The notes below the pieces were generated by a model. The model was not told the DNA's origin. It searched no databases and saw only the letters and a program-made list of their open reading frames with translations. A DNA stretch of 64,000 nt from CAVRTM01 sp963724015. Its GTDB lineage: Bacteria; Actinomycetota; Actinomycetes; Actinomycetales; Dermatophilaceae. The stretch is taken from positions 62,001-126,000 of the forward strand of contig CAVRTM010000022.1 of NCBI GenBank assembly GCA_963724015.1. The letters run 5' to 3'. How positions within the stretch are numbered: the stretch's first letter is position 1; each line of letters begins with the position of its first letter. Below, piece after piece: positions 1-8,331 of this stretch. Position numbers and translations under genes: made by a program.

Positions 1-1757
1 TGGACGCCGGCGGCCAGAACGTCCACGTCGCCGCCCTCGCACGCGCCCTCGGGCGCCGGGGCCACCAGGTCGACGTCTACACCCGCCGGGACGGGCACGA
101 CCTGCCGGAGCGCGTTCCCCTCGGGGAGAGGGCGACCGTCGTCCACGTGCCGGCGGGGCCGCCGCGGCCGATGTCCAAGGACAGGCTCTACCCGCTGATG
201 AGCCGGTTCGGCCGCTGGATGGCGCGGGACTGGGCTGCGCACGGACGCCCCGACGTCGTCCACGCCCACTTCTGGATGTCCGGCCTGGCCGCCCTGCAGG
301 CGACCGAGGGCACGGACATCCCCGTGGCGCAGACCTTCCACGCGCTCGGGACGGTCAAGCGCCGGCACCAGGGGGCAGCCGACACCAGTCCCCCGCAGCG
401 GCTGAGCTGCGAGCGCCACCTGGCCGCCCACGCCGACCTGGTCATCGCCACCTGCACCGACGAGCTGCGCGAGCTGGCGCGGATGGACGCGCCGACGGAG
501 CGGCTGACGGTCGTGCCGTGCGGGGTCGACACCGGCCACTTCGCGCCCGGGCAGACCGGCCGGGCCGGGAGACCACCCACGCTGCTCGCCGTGGGCCGCC
601 TGGTCGAGCGCAAGGGCTTCGACACCGCCATCCGGGCCCTGGCCGAGCTGCCCGGCGTCGAGCTGGTCGTGGCCGGTGGGCCTCCGCGCGAGGAGCTCGA
701 CCACGACCCCGAGGCTCGCCGCCTGCGGGAGCTGGCGCGGGAGCTGGGCGTCGGTGACCGGGTCCGGCTGGTCGGCCAGGTGCCGCACGGGCAGATGCCG
801 GACCTCTACCGGTCGGCCGACGTCGTGCTGTCCACCCCCTGGTACGAGCCGTTCGGGATCACCCCGCTGGAGGCCGCCTCCTGCGGCGTCCCGGTCGTCG
901 GCAGTGCGGTCGGGGGCCTGCTCGACACGGTGGAGGACGGCGTCACCGGGCGCCTGGTGCCACCCCGCGACGCGGTCGCGGTGGCCGGCGCGGTGGCCGG
1001 CCTCCTCTCGGACCCCGCCCTGGCGGCACGGTGCGGCGAGGCCGGGCGCCGCCGGGCCCTGGAGCGCTACGACTGGTCCCAGGTGGCCGCCGCCACCGAG
1101 GAGGAGCTGTCCCGGGTCACCCGCGGGCCGGGGGCAGCACCGCCCGCGCCGCCGCCCCGGACCACGGACGCCGACCCGACCTCCGTCTGGCTCGACGAGC
1201 ACACCGCCCAGCTCGACGACGGCATGCGCGCCCTGGCCGGCCGGTCCGAGCTGGTCGAGTCCTGGGGCCGGCAGCTGGCCGCGGTGCTCTCCGCCGGCGG
1301 GCGGCTGCTCGCGGTCGGCAACGGCGGGAGCGCCGCCGAGGCGCAGCACCTCACCGCTGAGATCGTCGGCCGCTTCCTGCAGGACCGGCGCCCGTTCTCG
1401 GCGGTCGCCCTCTGCGCCGAGTCCTCGAGCCTGACCGCCATCCTCAACGACTACGGCATCGAGGAGGTCTTCGCCCGCCAGGTGGAGGCACACGGGCGCC
1501 CCGGCGACATCCTCGTGGTGCTGTCCACCAGCGGACGCAGCCCCAACGTGCTGGCCGCCGCCAAGCGCGCCCACGACGTCGGGCTCACCGTGTGGGCCCT
1601 GACCGGGCCCGAGCCGAACCCGCTCGCCGGGACGGCCGACGAGGTGCTGGCCGTGCCCGCCGGGTCCACCGCGGCCGTGCAGGAGGTGCACCTGGTCGCC
1701 GTCCACGCGCTGTGCGCGGCCATGGACCGGGCGCTGCTCGCGCAGGTACCGGCGTGA
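1..1757 (+). CDS. GT4 glycosyltransferase fused to GmhA-type SIS isomerase (5' partial)
   Basis: The frame is already open at base 3, so roughly the first 20 residues lie outside the window. The visible protein begins DAGGQNVHVAALARAL, the donor-binding loop seen in MshA and sucrose-phosphate-synthase type GT4 enzymes. The GT4 domain runs to about base 1110 and shows EPFGITPLEAASCGVPVV, the usual acidic donor motif. A Pro-rich linker (about 1125-1180) leads without a break into a SIS domain with GNGGSAAEAQHLTAEI and VLSTSGRSPNV, typical of GmhA, which converts sedoheptulose 7-phosphate to D-glycero-manno-heptose 7-phosphate. Its GTGA overlap with hldE suggests translational coupling and a joint role in making and transferring heptose. 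The fusion of transferase and isomerase in one chain is unusual. GmhA identity is firm; the acceptor of the GT4 half is unknown. Confidence 0.88.
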   Translation, partial: DAGGQNVHVAALARALGRRGHQVDVYTRRDGHDLPERVPLGERATVVHVPAGPPRPMSKDRLYPLMSRFGRWMARDWAAHGRPDVVHAHFWMSGLAALQATEGTDIPVAQTFHALGTVKRRHQGAADTSPPQRLSCERHLAAHADLVIATCTDELRELARMDAPTERLTVVPCGVDTGHFAPGQTGRAGRPPTLLAVGRLVERKGFDTAIRALAELPGVELVVAGGPPREELDHDPEARRLRELARELGVGDRVRLVGQVPHGQMPDLYRSADVVLSTPWYEPFGITPLEAASCGVPVVGSAVGGLLDTVEDGVTGRLVPPRDAVAVAGAVAGLLSDPALAARCGEAGRRRALERYDWSQVAAATEEELSRVTRGPGAAPPAPPPRTTDADPTSVWLDEHTAQLDDGMRALAGRSELVESWGRQLAAVLSAGGRLLAVGNGGSAAEAQHLTAEIVGRFLQDRRPFSAVALCAESSSLTAILNDYGIEEVFARQVEAHGRPGDILVVLSTSGRSPNVLAAAKRAHDVGLTVWALTGPEPNPLAGTADEVLAVPAGSTAAVQEVHLVAVHALCAAMDRALLAQVPA

Positions 1758-3127
1758 CCCCGCCGCACCGGCACCACCTGGTCGTGGTCGGTGACGTCGT
1801 CCTGGACCGCGACCTGCTCGGCCGCGCCGAGCGCCTCAGCCCCGACGCGCCCGTGCCCGTCGTCGACGTGGAGCAGGTGCGCGACAGCCCCGGCGCGGCC
1901 GGGCTCACCGCGCTGCTGTGCCTGGCCGACGACATCGAGGTCACCCTGGTGGCCCCGGTCGCCGGGGACCGGGACGGCGAGCGGCTGGCCGAGCTCCTCA
2001 CCGGTGCCGGCGTGCGGGTGGTTCCGTTGCCCCATACCGGCAGCACCCGGCGCAAGACGCGGGTGCGCTGCGCGGGCCAGTCGCTGCTGCGCCTGGACGA
2101 CGGCGGTCCGGGCACCCCTGGCACCGACCTGCCCGCCGGCGCCGTACGGGCGCTCGAGGCGGCGGATGTGGTGCTCGTCGCCGACTACGGCGGCGGCACG
2201 ACCGCCCACCCCCGCCTGCGCGAGGTCCTGAGCCGGGTGTCCGCGCGGCGCCCGGTCGTCTGGGACCCCCACCCGCGCGGCGCCGACCCGACCCCCGGCT
2301 GCGCCCTGGTCACGCCGAACCTCACCGAGGCGCGCGCAGCCGCCGCCGACGACACCGGCACGGCCGACCTGCTCGCCGCCGCGCTCGTACGCCGCTGGGC
2401 CGCCCGGGCGGTCGCCGTCACCGCCGGCGCGACCGGGGCCTGGCTGTCCACGTCGGCCGACGAGCCGCACTACGTCGCCGCCCCGGTGGTCGCGGCCGGC
2501 GACCCCTGCGGGGCGGGTGACCGCTTCAGCGCCACGGCCGCGCAGACCCTGGCCCGCGGCGGCGTGCCCACCGAGGCCGTCGCTGCCGCCGTGGCCGACG
2601 CCTCGGCCTGGGTGGCCGGCGGAGGTGCGGCGGCGTTCCGGGCCGGTCCGCCGGCCGCGAGCCGGTCCTCCGGCAGCCCGCTGGGCGACGCCTTCGAGCT
2701 GGCCGCAACCGTGCGCCGGGACGGCGGCACGCTCGTGGCCACCGGCGGCTGCTTCGACGTCCTGCACGCCGGGCACATCGCGTCCCTGGAGGCCGCGGCA
2801 CGCCTGGGCGACGCCGTGGTGGTGCTGCTGAACTCCGACGCCTCGGTCCGCCGGCTCAAGGGTCCCGACCGCCCGGTCCAGAGCGCCGACGACCGGGCCC
2901 GGGTCCTGATGGGGCTGCGCAGCGTCGACGCCGTGCTGGTCTTCGACGAGGACGACCCGTGCGCGGTGCTCGACCGGCTGCGCCCGGACGTCTGGACCAA
3001 GGGCGGCGACTACGACGCCAGCGCCCTGCCCGAGCTGGAGCTCGTCCGCAGCTGGGGCGGCCGGGTCGTGCTGCTGCCGTACCTGGCCGGGCGGTCCACC
3101 ACCGCGATCCTGAACACCACGTCATGA
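1754..3127 (+). CDS. hldE: Bifunctional heptose 7-phosphate kinase / heptose 1-phosphate adenylyltransferase
   Basis: HldE phosphorylates D-glycero-manno-heptose 7-phosphate at C1 and, after a phosphatase step, adenylylates heptose 1-phosphate to ADP-heptose. The N-terminal two thirds is a ribokinase-family (PfkB) domain (VVGDVVLDRDLLGRAERLSP near the start, DPCGAGDRFSA as the catalytic GAGD motif). The C-terminal part is a nucleotidyltransferase with GCFDVLHAGHI (HxGH) and a late RSTTAIL motif. I chose the GTG at 1754 because it overlaps the upstream stop (GTGA) and begins exactly at the kinase fold; an upstream in-frame start at 1592 would run through the SIS domain of the previous gene. 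Length, 457 residues, fits the two-domain E. coli enzyme. No GmhB-type phosphatase is visible, so the pathway is incomplete within the window. Confidence 0.9.
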   Translation: MTPPHRHHLVVVGDVVLDRDLLGRAERLSPDAPVPVVDVEQVRDSPGAAGLTALLCLADDIEVTLVAPVAGDRDGERLAELLTGAGVRVVPLPHTGSTRRKTRVRCAGQSLLRLDDGGPGTPGTDLPAGAVRALEAADVVLVADYGGGTTAHPRLREVLSRVSARRPVVWDPHPRGADPTPGCALVTPNLTEARAAAADDTGTADLLAAALVRRWAARAVAVTAGATGAWLSTSADEPHYVAAPVVAAGDPCGAGDRFSATAAQTLARGGVPTEAVAAAVADASAWVAGGGAAAFRAGPPAASRSSGSPLGDAFELAATVRRDGGTLVATGGCFDVLHAGHIASLEAAARLGDAVVVLLNSDASVRRLKGPDRPVQSADDRARVLMGLRSVDAVLVFDEDDPCAVLDRLRPDVWTKGGDYDASALPELELVRSWGGRVVLLPYLAGRSTTAILNTTS

Positions 3128-3138
3128 GAGGGCAGTCC

Positions 3139-3834
3139 ATGGGCAACGAACGAGAGCTGGGCACCGTCTACGTCACCGGAGGCGCCAGCGGGCTCGGTGC
3201 GGCGGTCGTCGAGGCCGTCAGCAAGGCCGGGGGCACACCGGCGGTGATCGACCTGGTCGCCCCGGCCCCCGGCGTGGCGCACGTGGAGGCGGACCTGTCC
3301 GACTCCCGCGCCGCCGCCGCGGCGGTCGAGCAGCTGGTCGCGCTGGTGGGGCCGCCGTCGGCCGTCGTCACCGCCGCCGGCACCGACGCCTGCGGCGCGC
3401 TGGCCGACGTGCCGGTCGAGACGTGGGAGCGGGTGGTCGCCGTCAACCTGCTCGGTACGGCGGCCGTGGTGCGCGCCGCCCTGCCGCACCTGCGCGCCCG
3501 CCGCGGCACCGTGGTCACCGTCGCCTCCACCCTCGGCCTGCGCGCGGCCGGCGACGCCACGGCGTACTGCGCGTCCAAGTTCGGGGTGGTGGGCTTCACC
3601 CGGGCGCTCGCGATGGAGCTGGCCGGCGAGGTCGGCGTCACCCTCCTCGTCCCCGGGGGCATGAGCACCGCGTTCTTCGACGGCCGGCCCGAGCAGTACC
3701 GCCCCGGCCCCGACGCGCAGCTCAACGACCCGGCCGACGTCGCCCAGACCGTGCTGATGGCGCTGCGCCAGCCGGTCGGGTGCGAGGTGCGCGAGCTCGT
3801 GGTCACCGCCTCCACGGAGCCGTCCTGGCCGTGA
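3139..3834 (+). CDS. Short-chain dehydrogenase/reductase
   Basis: A 231-residue classical SDR. The N-terminal TGGASGLGAAV is the glycine-rich NAD(P)-binding turn, and AYCASKFGVVGFTRAL carries the catalytic YxxxK; an AST serine lies upstream. The ATG at 3139 has GAGAGGG in front of it; an alternative ATG at 3124 overlaps the hldE stop but has no ribosome site. It sits between hldE and the heptosyltransferase-like gene, overlapping the latter by 4 bases (GTGA), so it probably acts on the same sugar or sugar nucleotide, perhaps as an epimerase or reductase. That substrate is inferred from position only; nothing in the sequence identifies it. Confidence 0.8.
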   Translation: MGNERELGTVYVTGGASGLGAAVVEAVSKAGGTPAVIDLVAPAPGVAHVEADLSDSRAAAAAVEQLVALVGPPSAVVTAAGTDACGALADVPVETWERVVAVNLLGTAAVVRAALPHLRARRGTVVTVASTLGLRAAGDATAYCASKFGVVGFTRALAMELAGEVGVTLLVPGGMSTAFFDGRPEQYRPGPDAQLNDPADVAQTVLMALRQPVGCEVRELVVTASTEPSWP

Positions 3835-4946
3835 GCCCTCCGTCGTACGTCGTCGCCCTGCGCGCCCTCGGGCTCGGCGACCTGCTCACCGGCGTGCCCG
3901 CGCTGCGGGGGGTCCGCCGGGCGTGGCCGGGAGCCGAGCTGGCGCTGGCGGCGCCGGAGCCGGCCGGCCGGTTCCTGCTGGAGCTCGGCGTGGTCGACAC
4001 GGTGCTGCCGGTGTCCGGGCTGCGGGCCCCGGGCCTTGCGGGCGGACGCCCGGCGCCGGACGTGGCGGTGAACCTGCACGGCCGCGGTCCGCAGAGCCAC
4101 CGCCTGCTTGCGGCGCTCGCACCCTACCGGCTGGTCGGATTCGCCTGTGCGGAGGCCGGGTTCAGTGAGGGGCCGGCCTGGGACGAGCGCGAGCACGAGG
4201 TCGACCGGTGGTGCCGGCTGGTGACGGGGGCCGGTGGGGCCTGTGCGCGCGGGGACCTGCGGCTGGACCTGCCGGGGGCCTGGCGCCGGCCGGGCGCGGG
4301 ACACGGGCCGGGCGGCGTGGTGGTCGTGCATCCCGGTGCGGCGTCGGGCTCACGCCGCTGGCCGGTCGGGCGGTGGCGGGCCGTCGTCCGCGCGCTCGCC
4401 GGCCGCGGCCACCGGGTCGTGGTGACGGGGGTGCCCGCCGAGCGCGACCTGTGCGCCCTCGTCGCCGGCGGCGTGCCCGGCGTGGAGGACTGGTGCGGAC
4501 GGCTGGACCTGCGCGGCCTGGCCGGGCGGGTGGCGTCGGCGGAGCTGCTGCTGTGCGGCGACACCGGGGTGGCGCACGTGGCGACCGCGGTCGGCACGCC
4601 GTCGGTGCTGCTGTTCGGGCCCACCGACCCGGCGCGGTGGGGACCGGCGCTGGATCCGCACCTGCACGAGGTGCTCTGGCACCCCCGTGACGGCGACCCC
4701 GCCGGCGACCCGCACGGCGCGGAGGTCGACGTCAGGCTGGCCCGGACCGGGGTCGAGGAGGTGCTGCTCGCGGCGGAGCGCCTGCTGCACCACCCGACCA
4801 CCACGGAAGCGCCCCGGGCTGACGGCGGGCCCCGGGCTGACGGCGGGCCCCAGGTTGACGGCAGGCTTCAGGTTGACGGCAGGCCCCAGGCTGACGCCGG
4901 GCAGCGCGCCGGCGGCGGCCAGCGCGTGTCCGGCCGGGCCGGCTGA
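3831..4946 (+). CDS. GT9 heptosyltransferase-like glycosyltransferase
   Basis: A 371-residue protein of the GT9 (ADP-heptose:LPS heptosyltransferase) type. It opens with YVVALRALGLGDLLTGVPAL, the N-terminal acceptor-side motif of WaaC/WaaF relatives, and the second Rossmann half has VVHPGAASGSRRWP and LLCGDTGVAHVATAVGTPSV, followed by LFGPTDPARWGP: the ADP-heptose-binding region. GTG at 3831 overlaps the SDR stop. It is the last gene of a four-gene run containing GmhA- and HldE-type activities, so ADP-heptose is the likely donor. The last 45 residues are a low-complexity tail encoded by an 18-bp tandem repeat, absent from the family core. The acceptor is unknown; an actinobacterium has no LPS, so a wall polymer, glycoprotein or small molecule is possible. 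Confidence 0.85.
   Translation: MSPPSYVVALRALGLGDLLTGVPALRGVRRAWPGAELALAAPEPAGRFLLELGVVDTVLPVSGLRAPGLAGGRPAPDVAVNLHGRGPQSHRLLAALAPYRLVGFACAEAGFSEGPAWDEREHEVDRWCRLVTGAGGACARGDLRLDLPGAWRRPGAGHGPGGVVVVHPGAASGSRRWPVGRWRAVVRALAGRGHRVVVTGVPAERDLCALVAGGVPGVEDWCGRLDLRGLAGRVASAELLLCGDTGVAHVATAVGTPSVLLFGPTDPARWGPALDPHLHEVLWHPRDGDPAGDPHGAEVDVRLARTGVEEVLLAAERLLHHPTTTEAPRADGGPRADGGPQVDGRLQVDGRPQADAGQRAGGGQRVSGRAG
4811..4900 (+). repeat. 18-bp tandem repeat, five copies, inside the GT9 gene
   Basis: Five head-to-tail 18-base units starting at 4811, 4829, 4847, 4865 and 4883. The first two are identical (GCCCCGGGCTGACGGCGG), the others differ at two to four positions. Because 18 is a multiple of 3 the frame is kept and a six-residue motif of the form PRADGG or PQVDGR repeats in the protein tail. 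Copy number is likely to vary between strains. Confidence 0.9.
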
Positions 4947-4969
4947 GCACGCCCCGGCCGATCCCCGGC

Positions 4970-5968
4970 TCAGGCGGAGTCGACCTCCTGGTCGGCGAAC
5001 CACTCGACCGTGCGCGCCAGACCCTGCTGCCACTCCACGGCGGGAGCCCAGCCGAGCAGCTCGCGCGCCAGGGTGGTGTCGGGCCGGCGCACCTGCGGGT
5101 CGTCCACCGGCCGCTCCCCGTGGACGATCGGCGAGGACGACCCGGTGGCGGCGACCACGTCCTCGGCGATTCGCTGGACCGTCAGCTCCTCGGGGTTGCC
5201 GAGGTTGACCGGGCCGGGGTGGTCCAGGGCGGCAAAGGCCAGGATCCCGGCGACCAGGTCGTCCACGTAGCAGATCGAGCGCGTCTGCAGCCCGTCCCCG
5301 GCGACCGTGAGCGGCTCGCCCGCGAGCGCCTGGCGGATGAACGTCGGGATCGCCCGGCCGTCGCGCGGACGCATCCGCGGCCCGTACGTGTTGAAGATCC
5401 GCACGATGCCGGTGTCGACGGCCGCACTGCCGCGGTACGCCGTGGTCATGGCCTCGCCGAACCGCTTGCCCTCGTCGTAGACGCCGCGCGGGCCGATCGG
5501 GTTGACGTGCCCCCAGTAGGTCTCCGGCTGGGGGTGCACCCGGGGGTCGCCGTACACCTCGGAGGTGGAGGCGAGGACGAAGCGGGCGCCCTTGTCCTTG
5601 GCCAGGCCGAGGGCGTGCCACGTCCCCACGGAGCCGACCTTGAGGGTCTCGATCGGCAGCTGGAGGTAGTCGATCGGCGAGGCCGGGGACGCGAAGTGCA
5701 GGACCAGGTCCACCTCCCCGGGCACGTGCACGAAGTCGGTGATGTCGCAGCGGACCAGCCGGAACCCGGGGTGGTCGGCGATGTGCGCGACGTTGGCCGG
5801 GCTCCCGGTCAGGAAGCTGTCGAGGCAGACCACCTCGGTGCCGGCGGCCAGCAGCGCCTCGCAGAGGTGGCTGCCGAGGAACCCTGCTCCCCCGGTGACC
5901 ACGGCCCGGCGGGGAGGCACACCGCCGGTGCCGGTGCCGGTGAGCGGGTGGAGCACGTCCTGCTGCAT
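4970..5968 (-). CDS. NAD-dependent epimerase/decarboxylase, UDP-glucuronate decarboxylase-like
   Basis: A 332-residue extended SDR. It has GGAGFLGSHLCEALL (NAD-binding), FASPASPIDYLQLPIETLK, STSEVYGDP, and YDEGKRFGEAMTTAY with the catalytic Tyr and Lys; the YDEGKR form and the ASPASP stretch are characteristic of UXS, which makes UDP-xylose from UDP-glucuronate. The ATG at 5968 is preceded by GGAGGACCC, a strong ribosome site; a longer frame upstream lacks family similarity. It faces the heptose cluster tail to tail and may supply another sugar for the same glycan. An HldD-type heptose epimerase is less likely because of the UXS signatures. Confidence 0.85.
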   Translation of the reverse strand: MQQDVLHPLTGTGTGGVPPRRAVVTGGAGFLGSHLCEALLAAGTEVVCLDSFLTGSPANVAHIADHPGFRLVRCDITDFVHVPGEVDLVLHFASPASPIDYLQLPIETLKVGSVGTWHALGLAKDKGARFVLASTSEVYGDPRVHPQPETYWGHVNPIGPRGVYDEGKRFGEAMTTAYRGSAAVDTGIVRIFNTYGPRMRPRDGRAIPTFIRQALAGEPLTVAGDGLQTRSICYVDDLVAGILAFAALDHPGPVNLGNPEELTVQRIAEDVVAATGSSSPIVHGERPVDDPQVRRPDTTLARELLGWAPAVEWQQGLARTVEWFADQEVDSA

Positions 5969-6092
5969 GGGTCCTCCGCGGCGTCGTCGGTCCTGCCTCC
6001 ACTGCCGTACGTCGGCGGCGTACCCCCGGGGTGCGCGGCCAACCTCCAGGACGCCTCCCCGACCGGGAGCCGGCGGTGCCCGGTCCAGCCTC

Positions 6093-7025
6093 TCAGGACC
6101 CGGCCGGCACGCCCCGGACACGCTCGACCTCCTCGCGGGCCGCCGTGGCAACCGCCTCCGCCGCGTCGGCCTGGTCCACCGCCGCCTGCAGCGCGGCGCC
6201 GGCCCGGTCGGACGCCTCGCGGGCAGCCTGCCACGCACGCTCACGCTCCGCCACCTCCTCCTCCGCCTCCTCCGCGCGGTGCCGCGCCCGTCCGGCGCGG
6301 GCGGCGGCAGCCGCCGCGGCACGCTCGGAGGAACGCAGCGCCGACTCCGCCTCCGCGAGCTCCCGGTCGTGCTCGCGCCGCCGTTCCTCCGCCTGCTGCT
6401 CCGCGCGTTGCCCCGTCCCGGGCGACTCCCCGCCCGGCTGCGCGTCCGGCTGCGCGTCCGGCTGCGCGTCCGGCTGCTCGGCCGGCCGGTCGGCCGGCCG
6501 CTCGTCGGACGCCGTACCCGGGACGGCGTGCAGGTGGCGCGCCGTCGCGGTCGAGGTGTCCACCGGGCCGAGGCCGCTGTAGGACAGGCCGTGTGTGAGG
6601 CACCCGGACCGTACGGCGACTGCCGCGTCCTCGTCGGAGACGGCCGCCCGCAGGGTCTCCTCGACCTCCTGGCCCACCGACGGGCTGACCGGCCCGGCGG
6701 CCAGGGCCGTCGCCTGGCGGACAAGGTCGGCCAGGACCCGCTGACGCTCGCGGCTCAGGGTGCGCATCTGCGACCCGGACAGCACGCTCTGCGCCTCCCG
6801 CATCCGCATCCCGAGCTCCACCAGCCCCCCGACCGCCTCCGGCGCCTGCCGGGCCAGGCAGTTCACGACCCAGGCGGCGGCGGTGGGCCGCCGCAGCGCG
6901 TGGACGGTCGCGGCCAGGTCCTTGTCCCCGTCCGCGCGGGCCTGCCTGGCCAGCTCGTCCCGGCGCGCGGTGAAGTGCTCCGGCGGCGCGCCGTACAGCT
7001 CGTCGAGGACGCCGTCGAGATCCAT
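6093..7025 (-). CDS. Hypothetical coiled-coil protein
   Basis: A 310-residue protein I do not recognise by function. The first 120 residues (MDLDGVLDELYGAPPEHFTA, then RRPTAAAWVVNCLARQAPE) form a conserved-looking globular part that resembles a family of actinobacterial hypothetical proteins. A PDAQ repeat follows (bases 6435-6476), then about 110 residues rich in Ala, Glu and Arg (AERRREHDRELAEAESALRS type) that should form a long coiled coil. There are no membrane segments or signal peptide. It is divergent from the hemerythrin gene. A cytoplasmic structural or binding role is possible but unsupported. Confidence 0.6.
   Translation of the reverse strand: MDLDGVLDELYGAPPEHFTARRDELARQARADGDKDLAATVHALRRPTAAAWVVNCLARQAPEAVGGLVELGMRMREAQSVLSGSQMRTLSRERQRVLADLVRQATALAAGPVSPSVGQEVEETLRAAVSDEDAAVAVRSGCLTHGLSYSGLGPVDTSTATARHLHAVPGTASDERPADRPAEQPDAQPDAQPDAQPGGESPGTGQRAEQQAEERRREHDRELAEAESALRSSERAAAAAAARAGRARHRAEEAEEEVAERERAWQAAREASDRAGAALQAAVDQADAAEAVATAAREEVERVRGVPAGS
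6435..6476 (-). repeat. 12-bp tandem repeat encoding PDAQ
   Basis: Three perfect head-to-tail copies of CGGCTGCGCGTC (6435, 6447, 6459) plus half a fourth. In frame on the minus strand they encode PDAQ repeats linking the globular and coiled-coil halves of the hypothetical protein. Confidence 0.85.
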
Positions 7026-7123
7026 CGGGCCATTGTGCCGCCGGTCACGTCAGGGAATGGTGTCCTCCGGCGCTGCCGCGGGTACGAGGCGCCCGCAGGG
7101 CCCCACACGGACAGGAGAGGACC

Positions 7124-7702
7124 ATGGCAGATCTGAAGCCGCAGGACGTGATCGAGGTGCTGACCCAGGACCACCGCGAGGTGGAGGAGATGTTCGTCAA
7201 GCTCGAGGCGATGCAGCCGGCGACGACACCCACGCAGCGCAAGCGCCGCAAGGACCTCGTCGACCAGGTGACCATCGAGCTGATCCGCCACGCCGTCGCC
7301 GAGGAGGCCGAGGTCTACCCGGCCGTCCAGGACAAGCTGACCAAGAAGGAGGCCGAGCGCGCCCGCAAGGAGCACGCCGAGGCCGAGGAGACGATGAAGC
7401 GCCTCGAGCGGCTCGAACCGGAGGACTCCGGCTTCGAGGCCGAGCTGGCGACGCTGATGCGCGAGATCCGCGAGCACGTCGCCGAGGAGGAGGGCGAGAT
7501 GTTTCCCCGGATGCGCGAGGTGTTCACCCAGGACGAGCTCGACAAGCTGGGCTCCCGCGTCAAGGGCGTCAAGCTGCTCGCTCCGACCCGGCCGCACCCG
7601 TCGGCGCCGGACCGGCCGCCGGGCGACCTGCTGCTCGGCCCCGTCGTCGGGCTGTTCGACCGGTTGCGCGACGCGGCGTCGAAGCGCGGCACCGAGCGGT
7701 AG
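7124..7702 (+). CDS. Hemerythrin HHE domain protein
   Basis: A 192-residue protein with the histidine/acidic pattern of HHE cation-binding hemerythrins: QDHREVEEMF, IRHAVAEEAEVYPAV, KEHAEAEETMKRLE and REHVAEEEGEMFPRM supply the His and Glu ligands of a di-iron four-helix bundle. Such proteins bind O2, NO or iron in the cytosol. The ATG at 7124 follows GGACAGGAGAGGACC, a good ribosome site. The last 50 residues are a Pro-rich extension of unknown role. It converges on the phosphoesterase gene across a short hairpin. Confidence 0.88.
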   Translation: MADLKPQDVIEVLTQDHREVEEMFVKLEAMQPATTPTQRKRRKDLVDQVTIELIRHAVAEEAEVYPAVQDKLTKKEAERARKEHAEAEETMKRLERLEPEDSGFEAELATLMREIREHVAEEEGEMFPRMREVFTQDELDKLGSRVKGVKLLAPTRPHPSAPDRPPGDLLLGPVVGLFDRLRDAASKRGTER

Positions 7703-7716
7703 CCCGCACCGCGGGC
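7702..7716. terminator. Short GC hairpin between convergent genes
   Basis: GCCCGC-ACC-GCGGGC (7702-7707 pairs with 7711-7716) directly after the hemerythrin stop and before the stop of the convergent phosphoesterase. It has a 6-bp stem and no T tract, so it is a weak bidirectional terminator candidate. Confidence 0.4.
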
Positions 7717-7726
7717 GAGGTCAGGG

Positions 7727-8233
7727 TCACTCCCTGCGGTGCAGGCGGACGTCGACCAGCGTGCCGTCGGCCACGGAGGCCGTCATCCAGGTGCAGTGCG
7801 GCTGGCGCCTGCGGTCGGTCGGCGACCCCGGGTTGAGCAGCCGCAACCCTCGCGGGGTCGTGGTGTCCCACGGGATGTGGCTGTGCCCGAAGACGAGGAC
7901 GGCGGCCTCCGGAAAGGCGGCCTCGCACCGCTCCTCGCGCCCCTTCGCCGCACCGGTCTCGTGCACGACCGCGATCGGCAGCCCGTCCACGGTGACCGAG
8001 GCGACCTCCGGCAGCCGCTCGCGCAGCGGCGGGCCGTCGTTGTTGCCGTAGCAGGCGACGAGCCGGCGCGATCGGCTCTCCAGGGCGTCCAGCAGCGAGA
8101 CGTCGACCCAGTCCCCGGCGTGCAGCACGACGTCCGCCTGCTCGACCGCCCGCCACAGCGCGTCCGGCAGGTCGCGGGCGCGTCGCGGCACGTGGGTGTC
8201 GGCCATCAGCAGCAGCCGGGTCGGTGTGGTCAT
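7727..8233 (-). CDS. YfcE/MJ0936-type metallophosphoesterase
   Basis: A 168-residue calcineurin-like phosphoesterase. Metal-binding motifs appear in order: MADTH, HAGDW, YGNND, and FGHSHIPWD, followed by NPGSPTDRR, which is the typical end of YfcE-like phosphodiesterases. It probably hydrolyses phosphodiesters in the cytosol with Mn or similar metal. ATG at 8233 starts at the first beta strand (RLLLMADTH). Length matches the family. The physiological substrate cannot be read from the sequence. Confidence 0.88.
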   Translation of the reverse strand: MTTPTRLLLMADTHVPRRARDLPDALWRAVEQADVVLHAGDWVDVSLLDALESRSRRLVACYGNNDGPPLRERLPEVASVTVDGLPIAVVHETGAAKGREERCEAAFPEAAVLVFGHSHIPWDTTTPRGLRLLNPGSPTDRRRQPHCTWMTASVADGTLVDVRLHRRE

Positions 8234-8331
8234 GGCCCCCGCCTACCCGCATCCGCCCCGCTGCACCGCCGGACCTCCCGGCCGGTACGGCGGGGCCGGC
8301 CGACGGAGGTGCACGGTGCGGGTCCGGCCGG

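Noticed and set aside
4811..4900. CRISPR array
   Set aside because: The repeats are contiguous with no spacers and lie within a coding frame.
4970..5968. Heptose 6-epimerase HldD completing the ADP-heptose pathway
   Set aside because: YDEGKR, ASPASP and length match UDP-glucuronate decarboxylase better; the gene is also on the opposite strand from the heptose cluster.
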